Source of the DNA: Clostridia bacterium
GTDB taxonomy: Bacteria > Bacillota > Clostridia > Oscillospirales > CAG-272
Length of the DNA stretch: 61,538 nt
Direction: 5' to 3'
Assembly (NCBI GenBank): GCA_017536475.1
Contig: JAFXHH010000008.1
Span: 1 to 61,538 of the forward strand
Position 1 is the first letter of the stretch; each line of letters begins with the position of its first letter. The notes under the pieces are model-generated. The model ran no database searches, was not told the DNA's origin, and saw nothing but the letters and a program-made list of their open reading frames with translations. Made by a program: the position numbers and the translations under genes. Below, piece by piece: positions 27,979-36,766 of the stretch.

Positions 27979-28677
27979 ATGAATCTGCTTTACAAAGGTA
28001 AAACAAAAGACGTTTACGCTCTTGAAAACGGCAACGTTCTTCTTAAGTTCAAGGACGATTGCACGGGTAAGGACGGAGTGTTTGATCCCGGTGAGAACAG
28101 CGTAGGACTTACCATCGACGGAATCGGAAAGGCAAATCTTCAGACCTCGATATACTACTTTGAGCTCTGCAAGAAGGCAGGCATCAAGACTCACTACGTC
28201 TCTGCCGACGTTGAGAACGCGACCATGGAGGTCCTCCCCGCAGAGTGCTTCGGCAAGGCTCAGGGCGGTAACGGACTTGAGGTAATCTGCCGTCTCGTTG
28301 CTACGGGCAGCTTTATCCGCAGATACGGCGAGTATATCAAGAACGGAACCAGACTTGAGGGCGGTTACGTCGAGTGCACCTTCAAGAACGACGAAAAGGG
28401 CGACCCGCTTGTTACGGGCGAAGGTCTCGTAGCGCTCGGAATTATGACTCCCGAGATGTTCGAGAGCCTCAAGGCGCAGACCCTTGCGATCACCAAGATC
28501 GTTGCCGACGACCTTAAGACCCTCGGTCTCGACCTCTGGGATATCAAGTTCGAGTTCGGCTACAACAACGGCGAGGTAATCCTCATCGACGAGATCGCCT
28601 CGGGCAATATGAGAGTTTATAAGGGCGACCAGATCGTCGACCCCGTTGAGCTCACTAAGATCATTAATAACAGATAA
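27979..28677 (+). CDS. purC: Phosphoribosylaminoimidazole-succinocarboxamide synthase
   Basis: Joins aspartate to CAIR in purine synthesis. 232 residues, typical length. YKGKTKDVY at the N-terminus is the nucleotide loop, [17 protein letters not shown] is a family block, and the Mg/substrate acids lie in [13 protein letters not shown] near the C-terminus. AAAGGAG precedes the ATG. No other pur genes are nearby, so it is transcribed separately. A long perfect hairpin follows. Confidence 0.96.
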   Translation: MNLLYKGKTKDVYALENGNVLLKFKDDCTGKDGVFDPGENSVGLTIDGIGKANLQTSIYYFELCKKAGIKTHYVSADVENATMEVLPAECFGKAQGGNGLEVICRLVATGSFIRRYGEYIKNGTRLEGGYVECTFKNDEKGDPLVTGEGLVALGIMTPEMFESLKAQTLAITKIVADDLKTLGLDLWDIKFEFGYNNGEVILIDEIASGNMRVYKGDQIVDPVELTKIINNR

Positions 28678-28688
28678 GATTTGTGAAT

Positions 28689-28738
28689 ATGGGGGAAGGG
28701 GGAAACTTCTTGGAAGAAGTTTCCCCCTTCCCCCATAC
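28689..28738 (+). repeat. Perfect 24-bp hairpin after purC
   Basis: TATGGGGGAAGGGGGAAACTTCTT, loop GG, and the exact inverted copy. It belongs to the downstream-hairpin family and probably ends the purC transcript, but lacks a T run directly after it. Confidence 0.85.
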
Positions 28739-28788
28739 CCCCAACCCCTTTCAAGAACTTCCGAAAAGAAATATATTGTCTGTAAATA

Positions 28789-28817
28789 TTGATTTTTGGG
28801 CTGAAATATGATATACT
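28789..28817 (+). promoter_or_regulatory. Promoter of the AAA ATPase gene
   Basis: TTGATT (28789-28794), 17-base spacer, TATACT (28812-28817). Confidence 0.6.
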
Positions 28818-28852
28818 GTAATCAAGTATTGAGAGCAAGGGGGGATAGGGAA

Positions 28853-29728
28853 ATGAAATATCTTGATAGCTTCACGCTGGCAAGCGAAAGAGAAGAGATA
28901 AATTATTTGTGGAGCTTCGGCAAGACCGATATGCAATGCTATTCCCAAACGAACGTCTACCCCTTTAAAATTTTTCCGCAAAAGAGACTCGAAAGATTGG
29001 ATTTTGAGCCGATAACGGTGATCTACGGCGGCAACGGCTCGGGAAAATCCACTATCCTCAATCTGATCGCCGAAAAATTGCGTCTGGAGCGCACCGCGCC
29101 CTTCAATAACACTCCCTATATCGAGGAATACCTGAAATTTTGCAAATGCGATCTTTCCTTTGGTCAAAATGCGCCGAGGGGAAGCAAGATAATCACAAGC
29201 GACGGTGTTTTCGATTCGCTTTTGGACGTTCGCGCCATCAACGAGGGTGTAGACCGTCGCCGCGAGGCTCTTTTCGATGAATACGATCGAAGCCGCGAAG
29301 AAGCCTATCTGCTCCGCGATCTTGACGATCTTGAGGAATTCAAGCGCAGAAACGAGACCAAGCGCCGCACGAAATCCGACTACGTTTCAAGAAGACTCCC
29401 AAAAGAGATCACGGGTATGTCCAACGGTGAGACCGCGTATCTGTATTTTACAAAACAGATAGAAGAAAATGCCCTGTATCTGCTCGACGAGCCAGAAAAC
29501 AGTCTTTCCGCAGTGCTGCAGGACAAGCTTCGGCAATTCATCGAGGATTCGGCGAGATTTTACAACTGTCAGTTTATAATTTCCACCCACTCGCCGTTTT
29601 TGCTCTCAATGAAGGGTGCGAAGGTCTACGATCTTGATTCGGTCCCCGTGGAGTCGAAAAAATGGACCGAGCTTGAAAACGTGCGATTGTATCACGAGTT
29701 TTTCAAGACGCACGAAAATGAATTTTAG
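28853..29728 (+). CDS. AAA/ABC-type ATPase, predicted
   Basis: 291 residues with Walker A YGGNGSGKST near 73, an ABC-like signature MSNGETAYLYF near 203, Walker B ALYLLDEPENSLS near 218, and a switch histidine in IISTHSPFLLS near 247. This order fits soluble AAA ATPases of the OLD/RecF-related type, often found in phage defence or unknown roles. There is no fused nuclease domain and no partner gene. The ATG 28853 follows GGGGGATAGGG; its GC usage resembles the neighbours. Confidence 0.8.
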   Translation: MKYLDSFTLASEREEINYLWSFGKTDMQCYSQTNVYPFKIFPQKRLERLDFEPITVIYGGNGSGKSTILNLIAEKLRLERTAPFNNTPYIEEYLKFCKCDLSFGQNAPRGSKIITSDGVFDSLLDVRAINEGVDRRREALFDEYDRSREEAYLLRDLDDLEEFKRRNETKRRTKSDYVSRRLPKEITGMSNGETAYLYFTKQIEENALYLLDEPENSLSAVLQDKLRQFIEDSARFYNCQFIISTHSPFLLSMKGAKVYDLDSVPVESKKWTELENVRLYHEFFKTHENEF

Positions 29729-29811
29729 TAATCTGACTTGGAAATAATAACCGAAAAACCATCGATTACCATTACTATTTGTGCCGCCATGGGCGGCGGA
29801 ATGGAGATCCT

Positions 29812-30267
29812 ATGATAGAACAAGGAACAAAAGCCCCTAATTTCACGCTTTCCGACAAGGACGGCAATTCAGTTTCGCTTTCCGATTTTCTCGGAAAAAA
29901 AGTAGTTTTGTATTTTTACCCGAAGGACAACACCCCCGGTTGCAGCCGTCAGGCGTGCGCGTTTGCGGCGGCTTACGAGGGATTTAAGCAAAAAAACGTC
30001 GCCGTTGTCGGTATCAGCAAGGATAGCGTAGAGTCGCACAGAAAATTTGCCGAAAAGTATGATTTACCCTTCGTGCTTTTATCTGACCCCGACCGAGTAG
30101 CCATCGAGGCGTACGGAGTCTGGAAGGAAAAGAAGCTTTACGGCAAGACATCTATGGGCGTCGTTCGCTCGACCTTTATCATAGACGAGCAGGGAATAAT
30201 TGAAAAAGTGATGCCGAAGGTAAAACCCGATACCAACGCATCGGAAATATTGGAATATTTGAAATGA
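29812..30267 (+). CDS. bcp: Peroxiredoxin, Bcp/PrxQ type
   Basis: 151 residues of thioredoxin fold that reduces peroxides. The peroxidatic Cys is in DNTPGCSRQACAF and the resolving Cys is five residues on in the same helix, as in PrxQ. APNFTLSDKDG at the N-terminus and STFIIDEQG at the C-terminus are typical. GGAG six bases before the ATG at 29812 fixes the start. The stop overlaps the ATG of the ClC gene (ATGA), so the two are co-translated. Confidence 0.94.
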   Translation: MIEQGTKAPNFTLSDKDGNSVSLSDFLGKKVVLYFYPKDNTPGCSRQACAFAAAYEGFKQKNVAVVGISKDSVESHRKFAEKYDLPFVLLSDPDRVAIEAYGVWKEKKLYGKTSMGVVRSTFIIDEQGIIEKVMPKVKPDTNASEILEYLK

Positions 30268-31886
30268 ACAAAAATAAAACACAGTACGTAAAAAATATAC
30301 TGCTGCCGCTTGTACTTTTCTCGGTGATGACGGGAGTGCTCACGGGTGCGGTGATTTTTGCCTTTAAGCTGGCGTCAAGCGCAGTCATAAAGCTGTCGGG
30401 CGATATCTACGCATTCGTGCGCGCAACTCCTGCGCTCATTCCCGTGCTGATAGTCGGTGCGGCGGTGATAGGACTTGTCGCGGCGATAATTCTGTGCATC
30501 GATCCCGACTGCCGCGGAGGAGGAATTCCGACCGCTATTGCGACCTTGCAGGGAGCGACGGTCATTCAAAAGACCTTCAGTCTGCCGATAATCTTCCTCT
30601 CCTCGCTTCTGACCTACCTTTGCGGAGTTCCGCTGGGCACGGAGGGACCGAGCGTTCAGATGGGAACGGTCGTCGGTTGGATAACGTCAAAGACCCTCGG
30701 CAAAAATCAACCCGCTTGGGAAAGATACATCATGACGGGCGGCGCGTGCGCGGGCTTTGCGGCTGCGACGGGCGCTCCGCTTACGGGAATCCTCTTTGCC
30801 TTTGAGGAGGCACACAGACGATTTTCCGCGATGATCTTTATGATGGCGTCTATGACCGTGGCGGTCTGTATGGCAGTCGTTGAGCTTTTGTGCTCGTGGG
30901 CAGGCATATCGTCGTCGTTGTTTGGATTTAGTATATCGGTCGTAATGCCGTTGAAATATATCGCTCTTGCGCTTTTCGTCGGCATCATCTGCGGATTTTG
31001 GGCGATCATCTTTACCAAGACCTATCGCTCGGTGCGCCGTGCGCTTATAAAATACGCGAGCAAGATCCCTTTTATCGCAAAGGTGGTTATCGTTTTCGTG
31101 CTTGTTTCGGTCATCGGACTGATCTGCGGTGAGTGCATAGGTACGGGACATCATCTCGTCGAGGAGCTGTTACACGGTCACGGCGTTTGGTATTTCCTCT
31201 TGATCTATTTCTGCGTGCGCGCTATTCTTTTGATAGTTGCGAACAACGAGGGCATCACGGGAGGACTTTTCGTGCCGTCCTTGGCATTCGGAGCGATACT
31301 CGGTGCACTTTGCGGAGACTTTTTCGTATTCATCGGCGTTTTGCCGCAACAATATTACATAATTATGGTCGTAGTCGGTATGGCGTCGTTTTTGTCGGCG
31401 TCCTCACGCACTCCGATCACCGCGCTTGCATTTGCCGTCGAGGCGCTTGCCTGCGCGAACAATATGCTGCCCGTGACTCTCGGAGTTACCGTGGCTTTCG
31501 CGGTCATTGAGGTGGTCGGAATACACTCGTTTACCGATGAGATCGTTGATACAAAGATCGAGGCGCGCAATTTCGGCAGACGCGTCTGCACTGTCGACGT
31601 CGATCTGACCGTCAAGGCGGGAGCGTTTGCCGTTGGCAAGGAGATCAGAGATATTCTCTGGCCGCCGTCCTGCGTAGTCGTTTCGGTCAGCAACAGTCCC
31701 GAGGCGAGAACTCACGGAGGATTGCACGAGGGTGACGTGCTCCATATCCATTACCGCACCGCGCATCCCGAATACACGAGAGAAAAGCTTGAGGATCTCG
31801 TAGGAAAGCAAAGCGAGGTCAAGCCGTGGGACTGCGTGTGCGAGAAGATCGAAGACGAGCAAGAGCTTCAAAAAAGCAAAACTTGA
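30264..31886 (+). CDS. ClC-family chloride channel/antiporter with C-terminal RCK/TrkA-C-like domain
   Basis: 540 residues: ClC membrane domain about 1-420, then a soluble domain (about 445-520, AFAVGKEIRDILWPPSCVVVSV and HEGDVLHI) resembling TrkA-C. Selectivity motifs are GGGIPTA (Gly where Ser is usual in GSGIP), GTEGPSVQMG with the gating Glu, and GGLFVPSLAFGA. The gating Glu suggests a proton-coupled antiporter. The GREGP/GNNLI pattern of fluoride exporters is absent. It overlaps bcp by four bases. Confidence 0.88.
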   Translation: MNKNKTQYVKNILLPLVLFSVMTGVLTGAVIFAFKLASSAVIKLSGDIYAFVRATPALIPVLIVGAAVIGLVAAIILCIDPDCRGGGIPTAIATLQGATVIQKTFSLPIIFLSSLLTYLCGVPLGTEGPSVQMGTVVGWITSKTLGKNQPAWERYIMTGGACAGFAAATGAPLTGILFAFEEAHRRFSAMIFMMASMTVAVCMAVVELLCSWAGISSSLFGFSISVVMPLKYIALALFVGIICGFWAIIFTKTYRSVRRALIKYASKIPFIAKVVIVFVLVSVIGLICGECIGTGHHLVEELLHGHGVWYFLLIYFCVRAILLIVANNEGITGGLFVPSLAFGAILGALCGDFFVFIGVLPQQYYIIMVVVGMASFLSASSRTPITALAFAVEALACANNMLPVTLGVTVAFAVIEVVGIHSFTDEIVDTKIEARNFGRRVCTVDVDLTVKAGAFAVGKEIRDILWPPSCVVVSVSNSPEARTHGGLHEGDVLHIHYRTAHPEYTREKLEDLVGKQSEVKPWDCVCEKIEDEQELQKSKT

Positions 31887-31907
31887 CGGACAAAATGTGA
31901 AAATCTA

Positions 31908-31936
31908 TTGCAAATAAGCAGAAATCGTAGTATAAT
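31908..31936 (+). promoter_or_regulatory. Promoter of prfC
   Basis: TTGCAA (31908-31913), 17-base spacer, TATAAT (31931-31936). Confidence 0.7.
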
Positions 31937-31978
31937 ATTATCCGCGATAAAAAATAAAAGAAACAAACGGAGAACATT

Positions 31979-33571
31979 GTGGCAGATCTCAGAAACGAAA
32001 TAAACAGAAGAAGGACCTTTGCGATCATTTCGCACCCCGACGCAGGTAAAACAACGCTGACCGAAAAGTTTTTGCTTTACGGAGGCGCAATACAGACTGC
32101 AGGCTCGGTCAAGGGTAAGCAGACCGACAAGCACGCCGTGTCCGACTGGATGGAGCTTGAAAAGCAGAGAGGAATCTCGGTCACCTCGTCGGTAATGCAG
32201 TTTGAATACGAGGGATATTGCATAAATATCCTTGATACACCGGGACACCAGGACTTCTCGGAGGACACCTACCGTACGCTTATGGCGGCGGACTCGGTGG
32301 TAATGGTGATCGACGCGGCAAAGGGAATCGAGCCGCAGACCAGAAAGCTTTTTAAGGTCGTTGCGGCGAGAAATATCCCGATATTTACCTTTATAAACAA
32401 GCTTGACCGCGAGGCGAGAGACCCGTTCGACCTTATGGACGAGCTCGAGACCGAGTTCGGCATCGGCACTTATCCTATGAACTGGCCGATCTCCTGCGGA
32501 CAGACGTTTAAGGGTGTTTACGACAGAGAAAAGAAGTGTATTCTGACCTTCAGCACATCGCACGGCGGCAGAGAGAGGCTCAGCGCGATCGAGTGCGATA
32601 TCGCGGACAGAGAAAAGCTGGACGGTGTCATCGGCACCGACCTTGCCGACGAGCTTTGCGAGCAGGTCGACCTGCTTGACGGCGCGGGCAACGATTTTGA
32701 TATGGATGCGGTCAGATCGGGTAAGCTTTCTCCCGTTTTCTTCGGCTCGGCGCTCAACAACTTCGGTATCGAGCCTTTCTTGGAAAGCTTTTTGAAGATG
32801 ACGACCTCTCCTCTTGTCCGACAGACAATTTCGGGCGAGGTAGACCCCTTCGACGAGCATTTTTCGGCATTTGTGTTCAAGATACAGGCAAATATGAACA
32901 AGGCGCACCGCGACCGTATCGCGTTTATGCGTATCTGCTCGGGACGTTTCCAGCGCGGCAAGGAATATTTGCACGTTCGTCAGGGTAAGATGATCAAGCT
33001 CTCGCAGCCTCAGCAGATGATGGCGCAGGAGCGAGAAATGGTCGAGGAAGCGTATGCAGGCGACATCATCGGTGTGTTCGATCCGGGCATCTTCTCGATC
33101 GGAGACACGATCTGTGAGCCGCCCCTCAAGGTTCAGTTCAAGGGAATTCCGACGTTTGCTCCCGAGCATTTCGCGGTCATCGAGCAGATCGATTCGATGA
33201 AGCGTAAGCAGTTCCAGAAGGGAATGGAGCAGATAGCCGAGGAGGGTGCGATACAGATTTTCTTCCTGCCCGACAGCGGTATGGAGCGAGTTATAGTCGG
33301 CGTTGTCGGTATGCTTCAGTTTGACGTGCTCAAATTCAGAATGCAGAGCGAATACGGCGTGGGCTACTCGCGTATGGATCTGCCGCACGATCAGATCAGA
33401 TATATCGAAAAATGCCCCTGCGATCCCAAAAACCTCACGCTTTCGGGAGACACGCGCAGAGTTGTCGACGTAAGAGGCAACAGTTTGCTTATCTTCCCGG
33501 GCTCGTGGGCAATCAACTGGGCGCTTGAAAACAATCAAGGACTCGAGCTTTCGGAGTTCAATAGATGGTAA
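31979..33571 (+). CDS. prfC: Peptide chain release factor 3
   Basis: Translational GTPase that recycles RF1/RF2. 530 residues. G1 SHPDAGKTTLTE is near 18-29, G3 DTPGHQDF near 84, and G4 NKLDREARDP near 138, where the RDP extension distinguishes RF3 from EF-G. It starts at GTG 31979 behind GGAGA. Transcribed alone, with a strong terminator shared with niaR. Confidence 0.96.
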   Translation: MADLRNEINRRRTFAIISHPDAGKTTLTEKFLLYGGAIQTAGSVKGKQTDKHAVSDWMELEKQRGISVTSSVMQFEYEGYCINILDTPGHQDFSEDTYRTLMAADSVVMVIDAAKGIEPQTRKLFKVVAARNIPIFTFINKLDREARDPFDLMDELETEFGIGTYPMNWPISCGQTFKGVYDREKKCILTFSTSHGGRERLSAIECDIADREKLDGVIGTDLADELCEQVDLLDGAGNDFDMDAVRSGKLSPVFFGSALNNFGIEPFLESFLKMTTSPLVRQTISGEVDPFDEHFSAFVFKIQANMNKAHRDRIAFMRICSGRFQRGKEYLHVRQGKMIKLSQPQQMMAQEREMVEEAYAGDIIGVFDPGIFSIGDTICEPPLKVQFKGIPTFAPEHFAVIEQIDSMKRKQFQKGMEQIAEEGAIQIFFLPDSGMERVIVGVVGMLQFDVLKFRMQSEYGVGYSRMDLPHDQIRYIEKCPCDPKNLTLSGDTRRVVDVRGNSLLIFPGSWAINWALENNQGLELSEFNRW

Positions 33572-33576
33572 TCAAA

Positions 33577-33614
33577 AAAATAAGGTAGACCGTTTTTGTG
33601 GTCTACCTTGTTTT
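33577..33614. terminator. Bidirectional terminator between prfC and niaR
   Basis: AAGGTAGACC-GTTTTTGT-GGTCTACCTT with an A run before and a T run after. Confidence 0.88.
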
Positions 33615-34124
33615 TTATTCAACCAAAATTCCAAGCTCTCTGAGCCTCCCGGCAATACGTCGGAAGGTCTCCTCGTCTCTTGCCACCACGGTGTGAGCGT
33701 GTACTCCGCCCGTGAGGTCAGCGAGCTGTGATACGCTTGAATTGCTTGCGGCGCGCACGAATTCATCGGCGTCGTAGCGCGAGGCGATCGAAAGCTTCGC
33801 CGAAATTATGCCGTATATCGCGTGCTCGACCTGCACGTCAAGCACTCTGCCGCCGTTGTCAACTATCGCATAAAATTCATCGGTCACGCTTGATTTCGGA
33901 TGCTTGCAAACGATGAGCCTTTGTATCTCGCCCTGCACCCGTTCAAGCGAATACCCCTTGTGCTCGGCGCGGATGTCGTTGCCCGCGGCGCGCAAAAGAG
34001 CAACGTCGGCAACTATGACCTGTCTCGTAACGCCGTATTTTTCCGCAAGTCTGGTCGCGCTCACGGGCGCTGTCGCCGCGTTAAGCTCCGCCAATATCTC
34101 CTGCCGTCTTTTATCTGCTGTCAT
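33615..34124 (-). CDS. niaR: NiaR-like niacin-responsive repressor (HTH + 3H domain)
   Basis: 169 residues. An N-terminal HTH (PVSATRLAEKYGVTRQVIVADVALLR) is followed by a 3H domain, with metal-type histidines in CKHPKSS, VEHAIYG and GVHAHTV. NiaR represses NAD synthesis and niacin uptake genes when nicotinate is bound. The ATG 34124 follows AAGAGG; a longer reading from 34169 has no support. It lies 34 bases behind the ASRT-family gene, probably co-transcribed. No NAD uptake gene is adjacent. Confidence 0.88.
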   Translation of the reverse strand: MTADKRRQEILAELNAATAPVSATRLAEKYGVTRQVIVADVALLRAAGNDIRAEHKGYSLERVQGEIQRLIVCKHPKSSVTDEFYAIVDNGGRVLDVQVEHAIYGIISAKLSIASRYDADEFVRAASNSSVSQLADLTGGVHAHTVVARDEETFRRIAGRLRELGILVE

Positions 34125-34158
34125 AATTGAGCCTCTTGACACGACTGTTGCGTTAGGA

Positions 34159-34515
34159 TCAATAAGCAATAGTCGTCATCAGCGCGTATTCGGGCTGAGA
34201 AACGTCAAGGCGCGATGCCTGAACGACCACGGGCTGATCGCTTTCAACGAGCACGGCGTAGGGCGTGTCCTTGGGGATTTTTCTGCCGTCGTCGGCAACT
34301 ATCTTGTCAAGACGTATGTGGTTGGTGCGCTCGTTTTTGCAAACGGCGTGAAGCCCCTTCATGGGTTCGTCATTTTCAAAATAAAGTGTAATATCGATGT
34401 GTGCGTCCTCTCCCGAAAGATTGAGCACGCAGATCGCCTCGTGACTGACGAGGTTTCCTTTTTCAGTATTGCTCATATAGCCGTCGGCTATCATCCAGAC
34501 CTTTTTTCCGTACAT
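34159..34515 (-). CDS. ASRT-family protein (sensory rhodopsin transducer-like beta-sandwich)
   Basis: 118 residues. WMIADGYMSN, SHEAICVLNLSGEDAHIDITLYFENDEPM, TNHIRLD and PVVVQASRLDVSQ...YALMTTIAY match the family named after the Anabaena sensory rhodopsin transducer. There is no rhodopsin in the window; non-phototroph members are thought to bind small sugar-like ligands. The ATG at 34515 follows GGAAAGG. It has its own promoter (34565-34593) and probably carries niaR behind it. Confidence 0.85.
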   Translation of the reverse strand: MYGKKVWMIADGYMSNTEKGNLVSHEAICVLNLSGEDAHIDITLYFENDEPMKGLHAVCKNERTNHIRLDKIVADDGRKIPKDTPYAVLVESDQPVVVQASRLDVSQPEYALMTTIAY

Positions 34516-34564
34516 AATAGAATTCCTTTCCGCATCACCGCCATAGCGGCTTTTTTCTGCTTTA

Positions 34565-34593
34565 AGTATATCATTTTTGTACGTCAGTGTCAA
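34565..34593 (-). promoter_or_regulatory. Promoter of the ASRT-niaR unit
   Basis: Minus-strand TTGACA (34593-34588), 17-base spacer, TATACT (34570-34565). A small hairpin with CCGCTATGGCGG follows in the leader. Confidence 0.75.
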
Positions 34594-34626
34594 GGCAAAC
34601 GGCAAAATTATCCCCAAAAGAGCGAA

Positions 34627-35427
34627 TTATTTGCCGAAAGACATCGCTGCGGTATAAAGACCGTAATTCTTTTCCCGTATCTCGATTTTCTCCCAATCCT
34701 CAATAGATCCCGAATAATTTATCTGCTTGAGGTTTTCGCAGCCGTAAAATGCCATGCTGCAGATGGTGGTTACCGAATTTGATATTTCAAGAGTAGCGGA
34801 GCTGCTTGCGGAGGGATAACAGATCAGCATTGATTCGTCGATATTATATAAAACTCCGCCGACGTCGGTAAACATCATATTTTTGTCATCGACCGATAAG
34901 TAAACGAGCTGGGAGCAGCCTGCAAAGGCAAGATCTCCGATGGAAGACACGGTAGAGGGTATTTCTATGGCTCTGATAAAGGAATTGCCGTAAAAAGCCT
35001 TCTCTGAAATGGCGATAACTATATGTCCCTCGGGGCTCTTTTCGGGGATCGTAAGATAGGAATCGGTATACGTTCCGATGCCGACCACGGCGCAGGTCCC
35101 GTTGCCGAAGCTTTCATATTCTAAGGACGGTGCGGGCTCGGTGGTCTCCTCTTTTGTGGTTTCTGCTTCGGTCGTTTCTTGAGTGGTTTCTTCTTGGCTT
35201 GAGCTCTGCTCGGAGGTCTGCTCGGCGCTTTCTGCCTCGAGCTGCTCTGTGGTCTCGGAGGGAGAAAGATGCTCAGGTCCTTCAAGTACGCCCGTTTGCG
35301 TGCCGTTTTCCTCGTCGTTTACCTTGGGCTGCGATCTTTTCGTCACTGCGACGGATATGACTGCAGTCGAGGTTATAGCAACGACGAACGCGAGAATGAT
35401 AAGTATCCAAAAAACTCTTTTTTTCAT
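34627..35427 (-). CDS. Membrane-anchored protein with BspA-like leucine-rich repeats
   Basis: 266 residues. A single N-terminal membrane helix (about 6-28) is followed by a low-complexity Thr/Glu/Ser linker (about 45-100), then LRR_5/BspA-type repeats: EIPSTVSSIGDLAFAGCSQL and the later SNSVTTICSMAFYGCENL. The architecture predicts an extracellular domain held off the membrane by the linker. The binding partner is unknown. Confidence 0.8.
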   Translation of the reverse strand: MKKRVFWILIILAFVVAITSTAVISVAVTKRSQPKVNDEENGTQTGVLEGPEHLSPSETTEQLEAESAEQTSEQSSSQEETTQETTEAETTKEETTEPAPSLEYESFGNGTCAVVGIGTYTDSYLTIPEKSPEGHIVIAISEKAFYGNSFIRAIEIPSTVSSIGDLAFAGCSQLVYLSVDDKNMMFTDVGGVLYNIDESMLICYPSASSSATLEISNSVTTICSMAFYGCENLKQINYSGSIEDWEKIEIREKNYGLYTAAMSFGK

Positions 35428-35767
35428 AATTTGTCCTCTCTTTTCTTTTGTATTTTCTGTGTTTTTCGTCGGCGGGGAAGCCGACCTATAGCGGTGTCTG
35501 CAAACCCTGAAAAAATTATATCAAGGCATATTCCGCTTGTCAATCGAAATCGTGCGACACGATGCTTGCATATTCGAGCAAAAGCAAGAGCTTATAAGGT
35601 CGATCTGCTCTTTTGTGACTAAACTCGTCAACAAAAAGATTTCGACTTTTTTTGCACTCGGCAGACGATGTATATAAACAATCAGTAGAAAATTAAATCA
35701 AAAATAGAGAAAACGATCAAACACAAATGTGTATGATATTTTTTTCACAAAGTTTGTGCCCGAAAAC

Positions 35768-35796
35768 TTGACAAAGTATGAAAAAAATGCTATAAT
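35768..35796 (+). promoter_or_regulatory. Promoter of the cytidylate-kinase-like gene
   Basis: TTGACA (35768-35773), 17-base spacer, TATAAT (35791-35796). The rest of the 464-base gap between 35427 and 35892 shows no gene. Confidence 0.85.
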
Positions 35797-35812
35797 GATC
35801 ACAGAAGATATT

Positions 35813-35827
35813 GATGCAATTTGCATC
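35813..35827. promoter_or_regulatory. Palindrome in the leader, possible operator
   Basis: GATGCAA-T-TTGCATC, a perfect dyad about 17 bases downstream of the -10 box. No regulator gene is adjacent. Confidence 0.45.
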
Positions 35828-35891
35828 GATCCTCGGGGCAAAGCTCATAGCGTACACCCCCGAAATCCACGTACGAAAAGGAGAGATAATT

Positions 35892-36497
35892 ATGAAAAAC
35901 GTAATTACCATCAGCCGCGAATTCGGAAGCGGAGGAAGAACTATCGGAAAGATGGTTGCCGAGGCTCTCGGATATAAATTTTACGACAGTGAGCTGATAA
36001 ACGAGGTCGTTAAGGAAAGCGGCATTTCTCGCGAATTCGTAGAAAAATACGACGAGTACGCAACTCATAAAAACAGTATCCTTTTTTCGATAGCGGTCAA
36101 CGCGGGCGGCGACGGCTATAACGGACTTTCGATAGCCAATCGCGTGCAGATAGCACAGATAAACGTTATCAAGCAGCTTGCCGAGGAGGGTAGGTGCGTC
36201 ATTATAGGCAGAGGTGCCGATTATATTCTCCGCGACCGAGACGATTGCCTCAACGTCTTTATCCGTGCGGATATGGATTTCAAGGCGCGCCGCGTGCTTG
36301 AGGCATACGGCGAGACCGACGTCAAGATCGAAAAGCGTCTTACCGATAAGGACGCGCGCCGCAGAGTGTTTTACAGATCCTTCTCGATGCGCGAGTGGGG
36401 CGCTCTTGAAAATTATCACCTTATGCTCGACAGCGGAGCGATAGGACTTGAGAACTGCGCCGAAATTATCGCCAAGGTTGCAAAGCTCGATAATTAA
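35892..36497 (+). CDS. Cytidylate kinase-like protein
   Basis: 201 residues, starting NVITISREFGSGGRTIGK, a phosphate-binding loop typical of the Cytidylate_kin2 family. IIGRGADYIL and FIRADMDFKARRVL correspond to NMP-kinase core and lid regions. The family is related to CMP kinase, but its real substrate is uncertain. AAAGGAGA precedes the ATG. Monocistronic, ending in a hairpin at 36537-36571. Confidence 0.85.
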   Translation: MKNVITISREFGSGGRTIGKMVAEALGYKFYDSELINEVVKESGISREFVEKYDEYATHKNSILFSIAVNAGGDGYNGLSIANRVQIAQINVIKQLAEEGRCVIIGRGADYILRDRDDCLNVFIRADMDFKARRVLEAYGETDVKIEKRLTDKDARRRVFYRSFSMREWGALENYHLMLDSGAIGLENCAEIIAKVAKLDN

Positions 36498-36536
36498 CCT
36501 TCAAAAGTCGGATAAATATTAACAAAAATGAATAAA

Positions 36537-36571
36537 AATCAAGGTGTCGGGGCAATTTCGACGCCTTGATT
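36537..36571 (+). terminator. Hairpin after the cytidylate-kinase-like gene
   Basis: AATCAAGGTGTCG ... CGACGCCTTGATT, a 13-bp stem with one G-T pair. No clear T run, so termination is likely but not certain. Confidence 0.55.
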
Positions 36572-36645
36572 GCGTTATAGTGCATAATTGAGTAATCTTT
36601 ATTTTGTAAAATATCCCCAAAAATCAGCAAATTTATAAAAATTCA

Positions 36646-36674
36646 TTGACACGGACTTTTGAGAGTGGTATAAT
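36646..36674 (+). promoter_or_regulatory. Promoter of the TrpXYZ-like ABC operon
   Basis: TTGACA (36646-36651), 17-base spacer, TATAAT (36669-36674). The leader carries a TCGCGCGT/ACGCGCGA hairpin around 36709-36742. I see no T-box in it. Confidence 0.8.
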
Positions 36675-36766
36675 GGAAGTACTTTATTTTAATAAAGCAA
36701 ATCTGACTCGCGCGTAGACCCGATCATGAAAAAGACGCGCGAAAAAGCGAAACGGAGAAAAAGACC

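Noticed and set aside
31868..33538. A 556-residue minus-strand open frame across prfC
   Set aside because: Antisense shadow of a clear RF3 gene caused by codon bias; no family motifs.
36675..36766. T-box or tryptophan-responsive leader before the TrpX-like gene
   Set aside because: The leader is under 100 bases, with a single hairpin and no T-box sequence or terminator.
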